From Thermoplasmata archaeon (GTDB taxonomy: Archaea; Thermoplasmatota; Thermoplasmata; Lutacidiplasmatales; UBA184): 64,000 nt of DNA. This document shows, in pieces, positions 52,082 through 60,981 of the stretch. The translations under genes were made by a program, and so were the position numbers. The DNA lies in assembly GCA_021844945.1 (NCBI GenBank), contig JAKBSJ010000001.1:341826-405825 (forward strand). Reading direction: 5' to 3'. The number at the start of each line of letters is the position of its first letter. Positions within the stretch are counted from its first letter, which is position 1. The notes beneath the pieces were generated by a model. It did not search any database. It saw only the letters and a list, made by a program, of their open reading frames with translations, and was not told the origin of the DNA.

Positions 52082-52642
52082 GGTACGGTTCTTCTGGTTC
52101 GTGCAAAGCGAACCGAAACACCGGCGGCACAGAGTACCGCGAAGATAAGACGCTCGTCACCCGTGCCCGCCCTCGGCACCTTCTCAAACCGTTACCTCCG
52201 AGAGCTGGCTGGTTCGAGAGTGCCTCGAAGTTCGCTCATGCGACTCGCCAGCGTGCGTGGAGTTCCGCTCTTCCACGTCCTTTTCGATGGTAAGTAGAAC
52301 GCGCAGTAGCCCTCAAGAACTAGGTGAGTCGCGTCACTTAACAAGCGGTTGAAACGCACCGGAGTCTATGCAGGGTCTGGGGTTTAGTGGCGGACATTAG
52401 CCCGGTTTCGATTCGGGGCCATCCACGGTCGGGGATGAGTCCGCCCTGGGGCGAGTTCGGACTTCGAGCTTCTCTCGAGATCCACGGGCCTGCGGGGACC
52501 GATCTTGGCCCGGTGGTGACGGGCCCAAGGCACGACCGAAGTATTCTCTGCGAAACGATCCTTTCGCGCCGTGTGCCGTGCCCGCTCGGGGCATCCTCTT
52601 ACTTATCCCTTCCGGTGACCCTTATATAGATGAGGTAGGAAA
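52082..52642. other. 560-bp gap with no supported gene
   Basis: This stretch separates the haem operon from the SnoaL-like gene. I see no gene in it. A T-arm-like hairpin near 52402-52420 is not part of a complete tRNA. TATA-like elements at about 52597 and 52620 belong to the next gene. Confidence 0.5.
52620..52628 (+). promoter_or_regulatory. TATA-like element upstream of SnoaL-like gene
   Basis: CTTATATAG is only about 19 nt from the ATG at 52643. A weaker TTACTTAT at about 52597 suits a leadered transcript with the GAGGT sequence before the ATG better, so either may be used. Confidence 0.4.
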
Positions 52643-53071
52643 ATGACAGCACCCACAGAGCAAGACGCACGCCAGATGATCGCCGTTGTGAACAGCCGAA
52701 ACGTCGACAAGATCGCGGAACTGTATGCGGAGGACGCAACGTTCCAAGTCCCGAACCTGGAAACGCCCCTTCATGGAAAGACGGCGATCCGGGGCTTCCA
52801 TGCCGGAAGCTTCGCGGCGTTCCCCGACTGGACCATGGACGTCTCCAGGGTCTATGTGACTGGCAACGACATCGTGATCGTGAACTCGGTACGCGGAACC
52901 CACACCGGGCCGCTCTCCCAGCCGAACGGGCAGTCCGTCGCGCCCACGAACCGAAAGTTCGTGGAGGACCAGATGACCCGCATCGTCCTCAACGCGAACG
53001 GTAAGGTCGAATCGCTCCGATCGTACGGGAACCCGGCAGAGCTCACTCGGCAGCTCGGCCTCCCGAAGTAG
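52643..53071 (+). CDS. SnoaL/NTF2-like protein
   Basis: A 142-residue protein with the NTF2-like fold as in SnoaL-type polyketide cyclases: MIAVVNSRNVDKIAELYAED near the N-terminus, then GKTAIRGFHAG and FPDWTMDVSRV. These cup-shaped proteins bind small hydrophobic ligands. A 306-bp non-coding gap follows. Function unknown. Confidence 0.8.
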   Translation: MTAPTEQDARQMIAVVNSRNVDKIAELYAEDATFQVPNLETPLHGKTAIRGFHAGSFAAFPDWTMDVSRVYVTGNDIVIVNSVRGTHTGPLSQPNGQSVAPTNRKFVEDQMTRIVLNANGKVESLRSYGNPAELTRQLGLPK

Positions 53072-53135
53072 ATCCGCTCCGCCATCGACCCTGCAGACGG
53101 GGGTCTCGTCTCCGTAGAGCGGCGCAAACCCCTTC

Positions 53136-53154
53136 CCCGGCCCTGCGGGCCGGG
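53136..53154 (+). terminator. GC hairpin downstream of SnoaL-like gene
   Basis: CCCGGCCC-TGC-GGGCCGGG is a perfect 8-bp stem with a 3-nt loop 65 nt after the stop. No T-tract follows, so a role in termination is only possible. The rest of the gap (53072-53377) shows nothing else. Confidence 0.35.
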
Positions 53155-53377
53155 CCCCATCTTCGGCCCCCGATTTCGATTGGTCCGGTGTCTATCCACG
53201 GTCGAACCGAAAGGGAGAGATGGTCCGGCCAAGCGAGCTGCGTGATTCGCCTACGATCCGCGGATGCTGAGGAGCGCACCCAACGGCCCGGCAAACCCCG
53301 AAGTTCGGCACAGACCCTAGGTTGGCACCGACGCAGGGTTGGAGAGCATCGTGTGAGCCTACCGCAGGGGGTCGGGC

Positions 53378-53692
53378 TCAGGGGGACTCACGCGGGGTGG
53401 CGGGGATCCGAGTCGAGCTCAGATCGAAGGTCGACCAGCGGCGGCAGAGCGGGCAAGCCATGTATCGCGACCGGCCAAGACGGATCGCGGTGACGGCGGC
53501 CCCCGGAACGAAGTCGTAGTCGAAGGTTTGCCGGCATTTGGGGCAGACGAGCCTCGCTCGCGACACGATACCTGGAGATCCAAGAGCCCGATTGCGACGG
53601 TACACCCACCAGTAGAAGGCGGCCAAGAGCGCTACGAGGGCGATCCCGGAGCCGATCGCGATGTCGGTCGCGAGACCGCTGACCAGGCTCAT
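53378..53692 (-). CDS. Small membrane protein with zinc ribbon
   Basis: A 104-residue protein: one N-terminal membrane helix (about residues 10-31), then a zinc-ribbon-like part with CPKCRQTF and CPLCRRW. It overlaps the upstream gene by 4 nt. Function unknown; tail-anchored zinc ribbons of this size are common in archaea. Confidence 0.75.
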   Translation of the reverse strand: MSLVSGLATDIAIGSGIALVALLAAFYWWVYRRNRALGSPGIVSRARLVCPKCRQTFDYDFVPGAAVTAIRLGRSRYMACPLCRRWSTFDLSSTRIPATPRESP

Positions 53693-54042
53693 CGCCGACC
53701 CGTCCCTCCCAAAGCATCGTCCCTATGGCCCCGGAGACCACGACGCTCGGGCTTCAGGCGCGACCGGAGGGCACGGCCGAACGCGACCAACGCTTCGGGC
53801 TTAAGCGGGGGGAGTTCTGAGGGTGGCGATTCGGGGAGCACTCTCGATTCGATTTGGGCGGCTCGAAGGTACAGGTTCCAGTCTGCCGAGGCTCGCGTCG
53901 CCTTTTGCCGGATTCCCCACAGCAGCTTGCGACGGTAGATCGGATTGGGAAACGCTTCCACAATCTCCTGCCGGTTCCCCTCGTCCGCCGTCTCGCTGCG
54001 AACGATCGCGGTGAGGAACTCGCGCTCCCTTCGGCTGAACAT
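53689..54042 (-). CDS. Conserved small helical protein
   Basis: A 117-residue protein starting MFSRREREFLTAIVRSE, predicted helical for about 80 residues, with an Arg/Gly-rich end. I do not recognise the family. It overlaps the downstream gene by ATGA. Its upstream region has a TATA-like sequence near 54076-54083 and an 18-bp palindrome at 54086. Confidence 0.65.
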   Translation of the reverse strand: MFSRREREFLTAIVRSETADEGNRQEIVEAFPNPIYRRKLLWGIRQKATRASADWNLYLRAAQIESRVLPESPPSELPPLKPEALVAFGRALRSRLKPERRGLRGHRDDALGGTGRR

Positions 54043-54075
54043 CCTCCGTCTCCGTGATGGGCCGAGGCCCGGGGG

Positions 54076-54083
54076 CTATATGC
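54076..54083 (-). promoter_or_regulatory. TATA-like element for 53689-54042 gene
   Basis: Minus-strand CATATAG is about 37 nt upstream of the ATG at 54042 and directly next to the palindrome at 54086-54103. Confidence 0.4.
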
Positions 54084-54085
54084 GC

Positions 54086-54103
54086 GTTACTGTATTCAGT
54101 AAC
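54086..54103. promoter_or_regulatory. 18-bp inverted repeat GTTACTG-N4-CAGTAAC
   Basis: Two perfect 7-bp arms flank TATT. It adjoins the TATA-like element of the small-gene pair on the minus strand. The symmetry and AT-rich centre are what a dimeric helix-turn-helix repressor would bind. Confidence 0.55.
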
Positions 54104-54252
54104 TCTTTGCTGCCATGCGACGGTGGCCCATAGCCGTGGCGCCCCGACAGGGGCGTACAGCTCGAGCCTGGCCCCTCGTGCGCAAGAGGACGAGGCGACG
54201 GGGGAGGACTGAACGCCTCCGATCCGCCGATGGCACTCCAATCGTCATGTTC

Positions 54253-55059
54253 TCACGGCCGCCATCGAGCGGGAACCCCACCGACACCCCGGGAAGCGCT
54301 TCGGGCTCGAGGGTTCGCGCTGTTTCTCCCTCGCTTCGCCGTGTCCGGAGGGGTGATCGAGGGGGCGCGATTCGTTAGGTCCTGGTCGCCTAAGACGGCG
54401 AGGTACGGGAACAACGCAGCCGCAAGTTTGTTCTCGGCCTTGCGCAGAAGCGCTTCGAAGGCGGGTCGAGAGATTCCGAAGTTACGTGCGAGCTCCTCGG
54501 TCTTGACCTTCCGGGGGATTCGGTAGTACCCCCGAAGGATCCCGGTGAGGAGCGCGCGACGCTGCCGGTCGGTGAGTCCGCGGAACAGGACCCCCACCGG
54601 CACGAGAAATCCGCCGTTGAAGTCGAGGGATGTGAGCGGGGTGGTTCCGATGCGTACCACATGGACCCCGGGGGAAAGTCGATCCAATAGATGCGATTCG
54701 AGCCTCTGTTCTTGGGCGAGAAACTGGTGGGTCTCACCGTCCGCCGTGTAGCCTGAAGGAGGGAGGTAGAGGTGTCCTGCCCCCTCGATCGCGGGAATCA
54801 CCTTGCCGGACGCACAGCACGCGCAAATTGCGAAGCGTACAAGTGCTGCGGGACGGTCCCGCTCTTCGTAGAGAAGCTCACCCCCGATGTCTCGATATTC
54901 TGCCACGAGAGCGGTTAGGAGAGCGGGGTCCGAAGCGTGGATCTCGAGGATCGCCTCTTTGCCCCGGTGACATAGGTGCGTCACTCGAGCCCCGGCGGCG
55001 TGGGCCACGGCTCGGGAGAAGGGGCATTCATGGTTGACCACCAGGCTCACGATCTGCAC
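54253..55059 (-). CDS. Bacterioopsin-activator-type (HTH-10) transcription regulator
   Basis: I use the GTG at 55059 (VQIVSLVVNHECPFSRAV), a leaderless distance from the TATA-like element at 55089-55098; the frame is open to 55116. The 268-residue product has an N-terminal sensing-like region with several Cys (ECPF, LCHRG, ICACC). The C-terminal HTH-10 domain (LTDRQRRALLTGILRGYYR, then RNFGISRPAFEALLRKAE) is the Bat type. A Pro/Ser/Arg-rich tail follows. It may sense redox or a metal through Cys. A perfect palindrome lies in its promoter. Confidence 0.82.
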   Translation of the reverse strand: MQIVSLVVNHECPFSRAVAHAAGARVTHLCHRGKEAILEIHASDPALLTALVAEYRDIGGELLYEERDRPAALVRFAICACCASGKVIPAIEGAGHLYLPPSGYTADGETHQFLAQEQRLESHLLDRLSPGVHVVRIGTTPLTSLDFNGGFLVPVGVLFRGLTDRQRRALLTGILRGYYRIPRKVKTEELARNFGISRPAFEALLRKAENKLAAALFPYLAVLGDQDLTNRAPSITPPDTAKRGRNSANPRARSASRGVGGVPARWRP

Positions 55060-55088
55060 GGCTCTTGTCCAGACAGGACATCGGTCCA

Positions 55089-55098
55089 ACGAAAAATA
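55089..55098 (-). promoter_or_regulatory. TATA-like element for HTH-10 regulator
   Basis: Minus-strand CTTATTTTTC is about 34 nt before the GTG at 55059. Confidence 0.45.
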
Positions 55099-55102
55099 AG
55101 GT

Positions 55103-55118
55103 CGTTGCGTACGCAACG
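55103..55118. promoter_or_regulatory. 16-bp perfect palindrome CGTTGCGTACGCAACG
   Basis: It lies 5 nt upstream of the regulator's TATA-like box and 45 nt before the divergent gene at 55164. It is a candidate operator for the HTH-10 protein acting on both genes. Confidence 0.55.
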
Positions 55119-55163
55119 GGCTAGGCCATACGGGATCGGCGGGTACATCGTTCGAGGTAAGCT

Positions 55164-55430
55164 ATGCCGACATACGAAATAACCCACGAGTGGTCGAACG
55201 AGCAGACGAAAGCCGTGGTGGAAAAGGTCCAGGCCGCGGTCGCGATGGCGAAGAAGGGACAGATCCCTGCGGGGTTCCGACCCATTTCGATCGTCGCTAT
55301 CCCGGGCGCGACGCAAGCTCACTGCCTTTGGGAGGCGCCGAGCGCCGAGAGCCTCGAGGCGGTCTACAAGAGCCTGGGCGTCCCGACAAAGCGCGTGATC
55401 AAGGAAGTCACGCCGTTCTTTACGGCGTAA
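55164..55430 (+). CDS. Small ferredoxin-fold-like protein, DUF4242-like
   Basis: An 88-residue alpha/beta protein starting MPTYEITHEWSNEQTKAVV, with a short His/Cys-containing middle (QAHCLWEA). It resembles small stress-type proteins of the DUF4242 kind, without certainty. A Shine-Dalgarno-like GAGGTAAG precedes the ATG. It is divergent from the HTH-10 regulator and the palindrome lies between them, so it may be a regulated target. Confidence 0.65.
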   Translation: MPTYEITHEWSNEQTKAVVEKVQAAVAMAKKGQIPAGFRPISIVAIPGATQAHCLWEAPSAESLEAVYKSLGVPTKRVIKEVTPFFTA

Positions 55431-55558
55431 CCCTCGCGCGGCCGACCGGCCGAGTGTCGGGGATATCCCCTCTCGGTCGGTTCGGCGAACCCGGGATTGC
55501 CTTCATCGGTTTCCCAGAACCCGCGTCGGGAACCGCGAGCGATTGAAGGTAGAGCCGC

Positions 55559-56203
55559 ATGCTGTCGTCCGAAGCTGCGCAGGTCTTCGCGGTGGTGGTG
55601 TACGGTTCGCTCGCTGCGGCGGGCGCGTACGGACGGCCTCCGCTGCCTCGACGCCAGTCGAGATCCGAGAAGCAGGCAACCGATCACGGAGGCTCTCCGA
55701 CCCTTGAGGCACTCTGGTTGGCCTCCCTGGCTGCGGTCCTCCTCTATCCGCTGGGGATACTATTCGCACCGGCAGTGTTGCTGGCGAGTCCTCTGACCCT
55801 CCGATTCCCCGGCGATGAGGTCGCGCAGGTCGCGGGTCTGATTCTGGTGTTGGTGGGCGCCGGCCTAGCGGGCTGGGCCTTCCGTTCGTTGGGGCGATTC
55901 ACGACCGTCCGGATCCAACTTTCGCCGGACCACACCATCGTTCGCGTAGGGCCGTATTCCCGGGTACGGCATCCGATGTACACGGCGAACATTTTGTTGG
56001 GAGTGGGGGTGACGCTGGCCTTCCTGAGCCTCGTGCTCTGGGCCCCGGTAGTCATCATCGTGCTGATCGCACACTTCCGCGCAAGGTCCGAGGAGCGCAT
56101 GTTCCTGGCTTCCCCTCTCCTCGGGAAAAACTATGAAGAGTACATGACTCGCACCGGACGCTTCCTTCCAAACGGACGTCTCGTCCCGCCGGAGAAACTG
56201 TGA
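55559..56203 (+). CDS. ICMT-like membrane methyltransferase
   Basis: A 214-residue protein with about five membrane helices, and the isoprenylcysteine/phospholipid methyltransferase signature: GPYSRVRHPMYTANILLGVG and the SAM-binding RSEERMFLA and YEEYMTRTGRFLP. Such enzymes methylate lipid or isoprenoid-linked substrates in the membrane. The substrate is unknown. Confidence 0.85.
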   Translation: MLSSEAAQVFAVVVYGSLAAAGAYGRPPLPRRQSRSEKQATDHGGSPTLEALWLASLAAVLLYPLGILFAPAVLLASPLTLRFPGDEVAQVAGLILVLVGAGLAGWAFRSLGRFTTVRIQLSPDHTIVRVGPYSRVRHPMYTANILLGVGVTLAFLSLVLWAPVVIIVLIAHFRARSEERMFLASPLLGKNYEEYMTRTGRFLPNGRLVPPEKL

Positions 56204-56297
56204 AGGCTCCGCGCCGACCACCCGGACGAGGCGAGGACCGGGTCGACGATTTCGGCGTCCGGCGGCATCTCGAGGGATTTCCGGCGAGGGATCGAAG

Positions 56298-56984
56298 ATG
56301 ACCCATGGCTCCGCCAAGTTCTGGAGCCAGTCGTTCGCATTTTCCTGCGGCCCCGCAGCGTTGGGAGGCGTGCTCTGCTCGCTCGGCTGGAACCCGCAGC
56401 AAGACCGCCGGTTGACCGAACTCGAGATCTGGCGAGAGAGCACCGCGGTCGTGTGCCCCGGCGCTCATCCGTTCGGACTGGCGCTCGCAGCGAAACACCG
56501 AGGGTACGACGCCGAGGTCTTCGTCACGGGTCCTCGCCCATGGCTCTGGGCGCACATCCGCTCGAGCCATGCGTTCCCCCATCTCCATGATTACCGAACG
56601 ATCGAGGCCGCGCTCTCCGCCGAATGCGCGCGCCAGGCGATTCCCGTCCACCCGAACGCACCTCCGCCGGGGCAACCCGGTGCCGGCCTCCTGTTATCCG
56701 CCGCTTCGGAGGGCCGGAGCTCCGCGGCGGACCCTCACTGGATCGGGTTGATCCCGGGCGCGAAGGGCCTCCTCGTACTGGACCCGCTCCGGCGGGCGCC
56801 TCGCCATTCGTCGCTGTCATGGTACGAATGGTGGGATGCTTCGGGATTCGGGCCGACGAAAAGCTGGGTAGCGATCCGCCCGGCGTCGGGACCGAAAAAG
56901 CCCGGGCACTCGCGGCCACGCCATCCAACCCGTCCGACCGAGCTCTCAAGAGCATCACGGTCCATCCCCGCGAAGGAACGATGA
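56298..56984 (+). CDS. C39-like (DUF3335) peptidase-fold protein
   Basis: A 228-residue protein. A papain-fold-like start, SQSFAFSCGPAALGGVL with a Cys in the active-site position (about residue 17), resembles peptidase C39/DUF3335 proteins. LELEIWRES-like TELEIWRESTAV and GAHPFGLALAAKHRGY follow. A later His is in DPHWIGLIPG. The end (residues 200-228) is basic and likely disordered. It overlaps the OsmC-like gene by 4 nt. The substrate is unknown. Confidence 0.72.
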   Translation: MTHGSAKFWSQSFAFSCGPAALGGVLCSLGWNPQQDRRLTELEIWRESTAVVCPGAHPFGLALAAKHRGYDAEVFVTGPRPWLWAHIRSSHAFPHLHDYRTIEAALSAECARQAIPVHPNAPPPGQPGAGLLLSAASEGRSSAADPHWIGLIPGAKGLLVLDPLRRAPRHSSLSWYEWWDASGFGPTKSWVAIRPASGPKKPGHSRPRHPTRPTELSRASRSIPAKER

Positions 56985-57418
56985 AGGGCATCGGGACCTG
57001 GACCGGAGGCTATCGGACCCAACTGCACGACGGGCGAGGTCACGAAGTGGCGGTCGATCTCACGCCGGAGGAGGGAGGGAGCGACTCCGGAACGTCGGCG
57101 CTCGAGCTGTCGGTGCTGTCCCTGGCCGGTTGCATCACCACCATTTTCGCTCTGGTCGCGAAACGGCGGAAGCTTCGCTTCGAGGCGATGCACGTGGAAC
57201 TCGATGCCGAGCGTCCGTCGGGCGCTCGCACGATCACGTCCGTGGACGGGACCCTCCACGTCGTGACGTCGGCTCCCGTCGAGGACGTGGCGACCGCCCT
57301 CAGCCTGACCCTAAGGACCTGCCCGGTCGGGGTTCTCTACGAACAGGCGCATATCCCGGTCCGAGTGCGCCCAATCGTGGTCGCTCCGCGCGCATTGAAT
57401 GGAGCCAATCTACCGTGA
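56981..57418 (+). CDS. OsmC-like protein
   Basis: The ATG at 56981 overlaps the previous stop; longer upstream frame is rejected. The 145-residue protein has the OsmC fold: ALELSVLSLAGCITTIFAL with the first Cys and LRTCPVGVLYEQA with the second. It is likely a thiol peroxidase or relative of the YhfA/OsmC group. It overlaps the methyltransferase by GTGA. Confidence 0.85.
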   Translation: MKGIGTWTGGYRTQLHDGRGHEVAVDLTPEEGGSDSGTSALELSVLSLAGCITTIFALVAKRRKLRFEAMHVELDAERPSGARTITSVDGTLHVVTSAPVEDVATALSLTLRTCPVGVLYEQAHIPVRVRPIVVAPRALNGANLP

Positions 57419-58059
57419 CCGACGAACACGCCGAGTCGGGGCAGGGCGCGCGACGGCGGACGGAGGGCCACTCCCATGGAAGCCTCGCCGGGCGGGCCTG
57501 GAGCCGGGAGGATGCGCTGCGAGTGCTCGAAGCGCGCGACCGGAACCAGTCCGAGGACCCGGAAGCCCTCTGGAACCGCATCGGGCTCTCTGCGGGGGCG
57601 ACCGTCGTCGACCTGGGAGCCGGGACCGGGTTCTTCGCGGTGGTGGCCGCGCGTCGGGTCGGGCCGACGGGTCGCGTGTACGTGGTCGAGCTTTCCAAGG
57701 ACCTCGTCGAGCTGCTGCGCGAGCGGCGCGACCGGGAGTCCCTGCCTCAACTGGAGCCGGTCCTGAGCACCCGCGCCTCGATTCCTCTCGCGTCGGGAAT
57801 AGCGGACGTGCTCCTCCTCGCGAACGTACTGCATGATATCCCGACTTCGACGCTGTCCGAGGGAGTACGCCTGCTACGCTCCCGCGGCCTCCTTGTCAAC
57901 ATCGACTGGAAGAAGGAGACGACGCCCCGGGGACCCCCGCTCGAGATCCGACTCTCGCCGGAGGAAGCGCAGCGACGGCTCGCCGAACAAGGGCTCCATC
58001 CCGTGGAGGAGTGGGAGTTTGGCCCATGGCACTACGGACTTGTCCTGCGTCGGCCATGA
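57415..58059 (+). CDS. Class I SAM-dependent methyltransferase (UbiE-like)
   Basis: The GTG at 57415 overlaps the OsmC-like stop. The 214-residue product starts with a His/Ser-rich stretch (EGHSHGSLAGR). Motif I is VVDLGAGTGFFAVVAARRVG (about residue 65), followed by VVELSKDLVELLRERR and LLLANVLHDIP. The ANVLHD motif is common in ArsM-like and UbiE-like enzymes. It ends the run of same-strand genes from 55164. The substrate is unknown. Confidence 0.82.
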   Translation: MTDEHAESGQGARRRTEGHSHGSLAGRAWSREDALRVLEARDRNQSEDPEALWNRIGLSAGATVVDLGAGTGFFAVVAARRVGPTGRVYVVELSKDLVELLRERRDRESLPQLEPVLSTRASIPLASGIADVLLLANVLHDIPTSTLSEGVRLLRSRGLLVNIDWKKETTPRGPPLEIRLSPEEAQRRLAEQGLHPVEEWEFGPWHYGLVLRRP

Positions 58060-58131
58060 GCATGGGCAATCAAACGACGTCACGCGTCGGGAACCTACCC
58101 GCACGGTACCCGCGTTCCGTTGGCGGTGGGC

Positions 58132-60504
58132 TCAGCCCGTTGGGGTCCCGCCGACCGTCGCGGTAACGATCCCCGACGCTCGAAACGCCCACAGCTTCAG
58201 CCGGTCCAGCGCGACAGCAGCTCCTGCCACGATCGCGAGCAGCGCGACGATGATGATCGGAGAGACCGGCGCCATCAGGATGCCGAACGTCGCCAGGATG
58301 CCGAGGACCAGCACGTCGACGCTCGAGGCGATCAACAAGGCCGGCGCCGGTCGCGAGGACCAGAGCGGCCCCCGTTCGCGCACTTGGTAGAGCATCGCTT
58401 GCCCGGAAAAGACCAGCTCGAGAAAGACGACGGTCTGCAGGGTCGCGAGGGGCCAGTGAATCACGTACGCCCCGACGATCACGACCGCGAACGAGACGAC
58501 CAGCCAACCGAAGGCCATCGATGCCCCGACCATGATCAGCCGGCGAACGTCCCATTGATCCGGACCGGCCGAGATCCGCGCCTGGTCCGTGCCCACGGAC
58601 ATCGACACGAAGTCGTTGGCGAAGATCATCAAGAGGATGAGGAACGGGGTCGTGACGAATAGGCCGACCGTAGCGAATGCGACCAGCAAGAGAACGATCT
58701 GGATCGTCTTCGATATCTTGTTGAGCATCCAGGTCAGCATACGGCGATAGACCCGACGTCCGGATTCGACGGCGAGAACGATCCCTTCCAGCCCGGGCCG
58801 CGTCAGCACGATCTTGGCGGAGGCTTTCGCCACGTCGGTCGCGCTCGCGACCGCGACGCCGACCTCCGCCTGTTTGAGCGCCGGTGCGTCGTTCACCCCG
58901 TCCCCGGTCATCCCGACGATACGCCCCTGGGACTGAAGGGACCGGACGAGGTCGAACTTATCCTCGGGGTAGACGCCCGCGAAGCCGGAGTACTCGGCGG
59001 ATGCGTGGGCCACGTCGGCTCGCTCGCCGACCGGTCCGCTCAACCCGAGCGATCGGGCGACCGAGCGGGCCGTCGGCGGTGCGTCCCCCGTGACCATAAC
59101 GACGCGGACGCCGAGCTCCGCCAGTCGGCCGAGGAGCGCCGGCGCGTCGTCGCGGATCGGATCCGCGAGCGCAACGAGCCCGACCCATTGAAGTGCACCC
59201 TCGGGGCCGGCACCCACCGCGAGGATGCGGTACCCTTCACTGCCGCGACGTTCGAGCCAATCGTCCGTACCGGGGGGGCGCGCGACGAGACCCGCGATAA
59301 TCGCCGGCTGCCCGAGCACGACGCGCCAGCGCTGCCCGTCATGGTCGATGAGCGCCTCCGAGCGCTTCGTCGCGGGCTCGAACGGCACGAAGGCGGAGCG
59401 CGGATAGCTGGGGTGGCCCGTGCGCGACGCTGCCGCAAGGATCGCGAGGTCGATCGGATCTTGGGTTGACGGGTCGCAGGCCGCGGCGGCGAGTGCAAGA
59501 AGCTCAGAGTCCCCGCTGGGAACAAGCGACCGAACGTCTGTGACGGTCTGGCGGTTTTGCGTGAGCGTCCCGGTCTTATCCGCACACAGGAGGTCCATCC
59601 CGGCGGCATCCTCGACGGCCGACAGGCCGGTAACGAGCACTCCACGATCGGCCAGGCGGCGAGACTCGATCGAAGCGGCGATCGTGAACGTCGCCGGCAT
59701 GGCGACCGGGACGGAAGCGATCAGGAGGATCAAGACGAACGGCGCGATTAAGGTGAGGTTGACCCCGTGGATGATGCTCGCGATTACGAAGACGATGACG
59801 AGCGCCGCGTCCAGGGCCAGCAGATACTGGACGACCCGGAGCATCAACTCCTGAAGGTGACTTTCGGCCCGCGCCGTACGCACAAGCTCCGCCGTCCGTC
59901 CAAAGTAGGTCGAGGTGCCGGTCGCTGTGACGGAGGCGTCCGCTTCTCCTCGCCGGACGACTGAGCCCGAGTAAATCGTTGTTCCCGGACCTCTACCGAC
60001 GCTGGTCGATTCTCCCGTGAGCATCGACTGGTCGATCTCCAGCGTGCCGTTCGCGACGAGCGCGTCCGCCGGGACAATGTCGCCCATGCGGACGTGGATG
60101 TAGTCACCCGGGACGATTTCCCGGGCCGCGCAGCTCTGCCAAGCTCCGTCCCGGAATACGCGCGCCACGACCTCCAGCCGCTGCCGCAGCAACGCGATCG
60201 CGGCGCGTGCCCGCCCCTCCTGGTGAGCCGAGAGGATGCCGTTCAGCACCAAGAGGCCGCCGAGGATCAGCGCCTCGGGAACCTGCCGAAGGCTGGCCTC
60301 GAGCACGAGGGCCACTTCGAGCATCCACGGTACCGGCCCCCAGAGCTGGGAGAGCACCAGGCGTCCCGTTCCCGGAGCCACTTCGTGGACCTCGTTCGTC
60401 CCGAATTGGGATCGCCGTTCCGCCACCTCCTTCGCCGACAGACCCCGGGAGCTCCCTCGCGGCGCGGCGTTGGTGGCTGCGTCCTGGGGTACCCCTGCGG
60501 TCAC
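58132..60504 (-). CDS. Plasma-membrane H+-pumping P-type ATPase (P3A)
   Basis: A 790-residue transport ATPase. TGES is in MLTGESTSVGRGP (actuator domain). The phosphorylated Asp is in CADKTGTLTQNRQT (about residue 312). GDGVNDAPALKQAEVGVAV is the hinge near residue 535. Its length and sequence fit the P3A proton pumps found in Thermoplasma and relatives. It pumps H+ out at the cost of ATP, useful for pH balance in acid. It is convergent with the UbiE-like gene. Confidence 0.93.
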   Translation of the reverse strand: MTAGVPQDAATNAAPRGSSRGLSAKEVAERRSQFGTNEVHEVAPGTGRLVLSQLWGPVPWMLEVALVLEASLRQVPEALILGGLLVLNGILSAHQEGRARAAIALLRQRLEVVARVFRDGAWQSCAAREIVPGDYIHVRMGDIVPADALVANGTLEIDQSMLTGESTSVGRGPGTTIYSGSVVRRGEADASVTATGTSTYFGRTAELVRTARAESHLQELMLRVVQYLLALDAALVIVFVIASIIHGVNLTLIAPFVLILLIASVPVAMPATFTIAASIESRRLADRGVLVTGLSAVEDAAGMDLLCADKTGTLTQNRQTVTDVRSLVPSGDSELLALAAAACDPSTQDPIDLAILAAASRTGHPSYPRSAFVPFEPATKRSEALIDHDGQRWRVVLGQPAIIAGLVARPPGTDDWLERRGSEGYRILAVGAGPEGALQWVGLVALADPIRDDAPALLGRLAELGVRVVMVTGDAPPTARSVARSLGLSGPVGERADVAHASAEYSGFAGVYPEDKFDLVRSLQSQGRIVGMTGDGVNDAPALKQAEVGVAVASATDVAKASAKIVLTRPGLEGIVLAVESGRRVYRRMLTWMLNKISKTIQIVLLLVAFATVGLFVTTPFLILLMIFANDFVSMSVGTDQARISAGPDQWDVRRLIMVGASMAFGWLVVSFAVVIVGAYVIHWPLATLQTVVFLELVFSGQAMLYQVRERGPLWSSRPAPALLIASSVDVLVLGILATFGILMAPVSPIIIVALLAIVAGAAVALDRLKLWAFRASGIVTATVGGTPTG

Positions 60505-60981
60505 GGAATTTCCATCAGTACGGACCGTTCTACCAGCGCCTTTGGTCTCGTGGCCGGACCGAAGCGCGATCCCGCTTGCCTACCGGGCATCGGGGCGTAG
60601 TGCGTCCGCGATGCTCGGAGCGAAGGACGTACGCCGCGCGATGGCGGGATCTGCCGGGCTTGAGCTCGCCCGCCGACCACGATGGCGCCGGCATCGGCCC
60701 CTACGGGAGCGATAGGGCCCCGATGTGCCGGCACAGTCAGCTCGGTCATCGGGAGTACCGGTAACCGGGTCGTCGACCGGGCCCGATGGGGGCCGAATCT
60801 TTGAACTCGACTCGGAACCGGTTGCATTGCGGGCGCCATGGTAGCATCGGTCCGGGCACAGACCGGGCCGAAGGCGAGGCGTTCTGCGCAGTCATAGCCC
60901 ACGCATGAAACCCGCTTGACCGTCCCATCGGGGTGACCTTGATCGGTGGCACTGACCCTGGGTGCGGTCGGACTTCGCTCT
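60505..60981. other. 477-bp gap with no supported gene
   Basis: This stretch lies between the P-type ATPase start and the cyclase stop. Short open frames on both strands have no recognisable features. No tRNA or strong TATA is seen. Confidence 0.5.

Noticed and set aside
52162..52296. 44-codon plus-strand frame starting GTG
   Set aside because: Too short, third-position bias weak and no homology seen; no promoter or ribosome site.
52402..52420. CCCGG-TTTCGATT-CGGGG hairpin that looks like a tRNA T arm
   Set aside because: No matching acceptor, D or anticodon arms can be built around it.
60501..60902. 133-codon minus-strand frame in the gap before the P-type ATPase
   Set aside because: No domain, uneven composition, overlaps the ATPase start; I could not support it.
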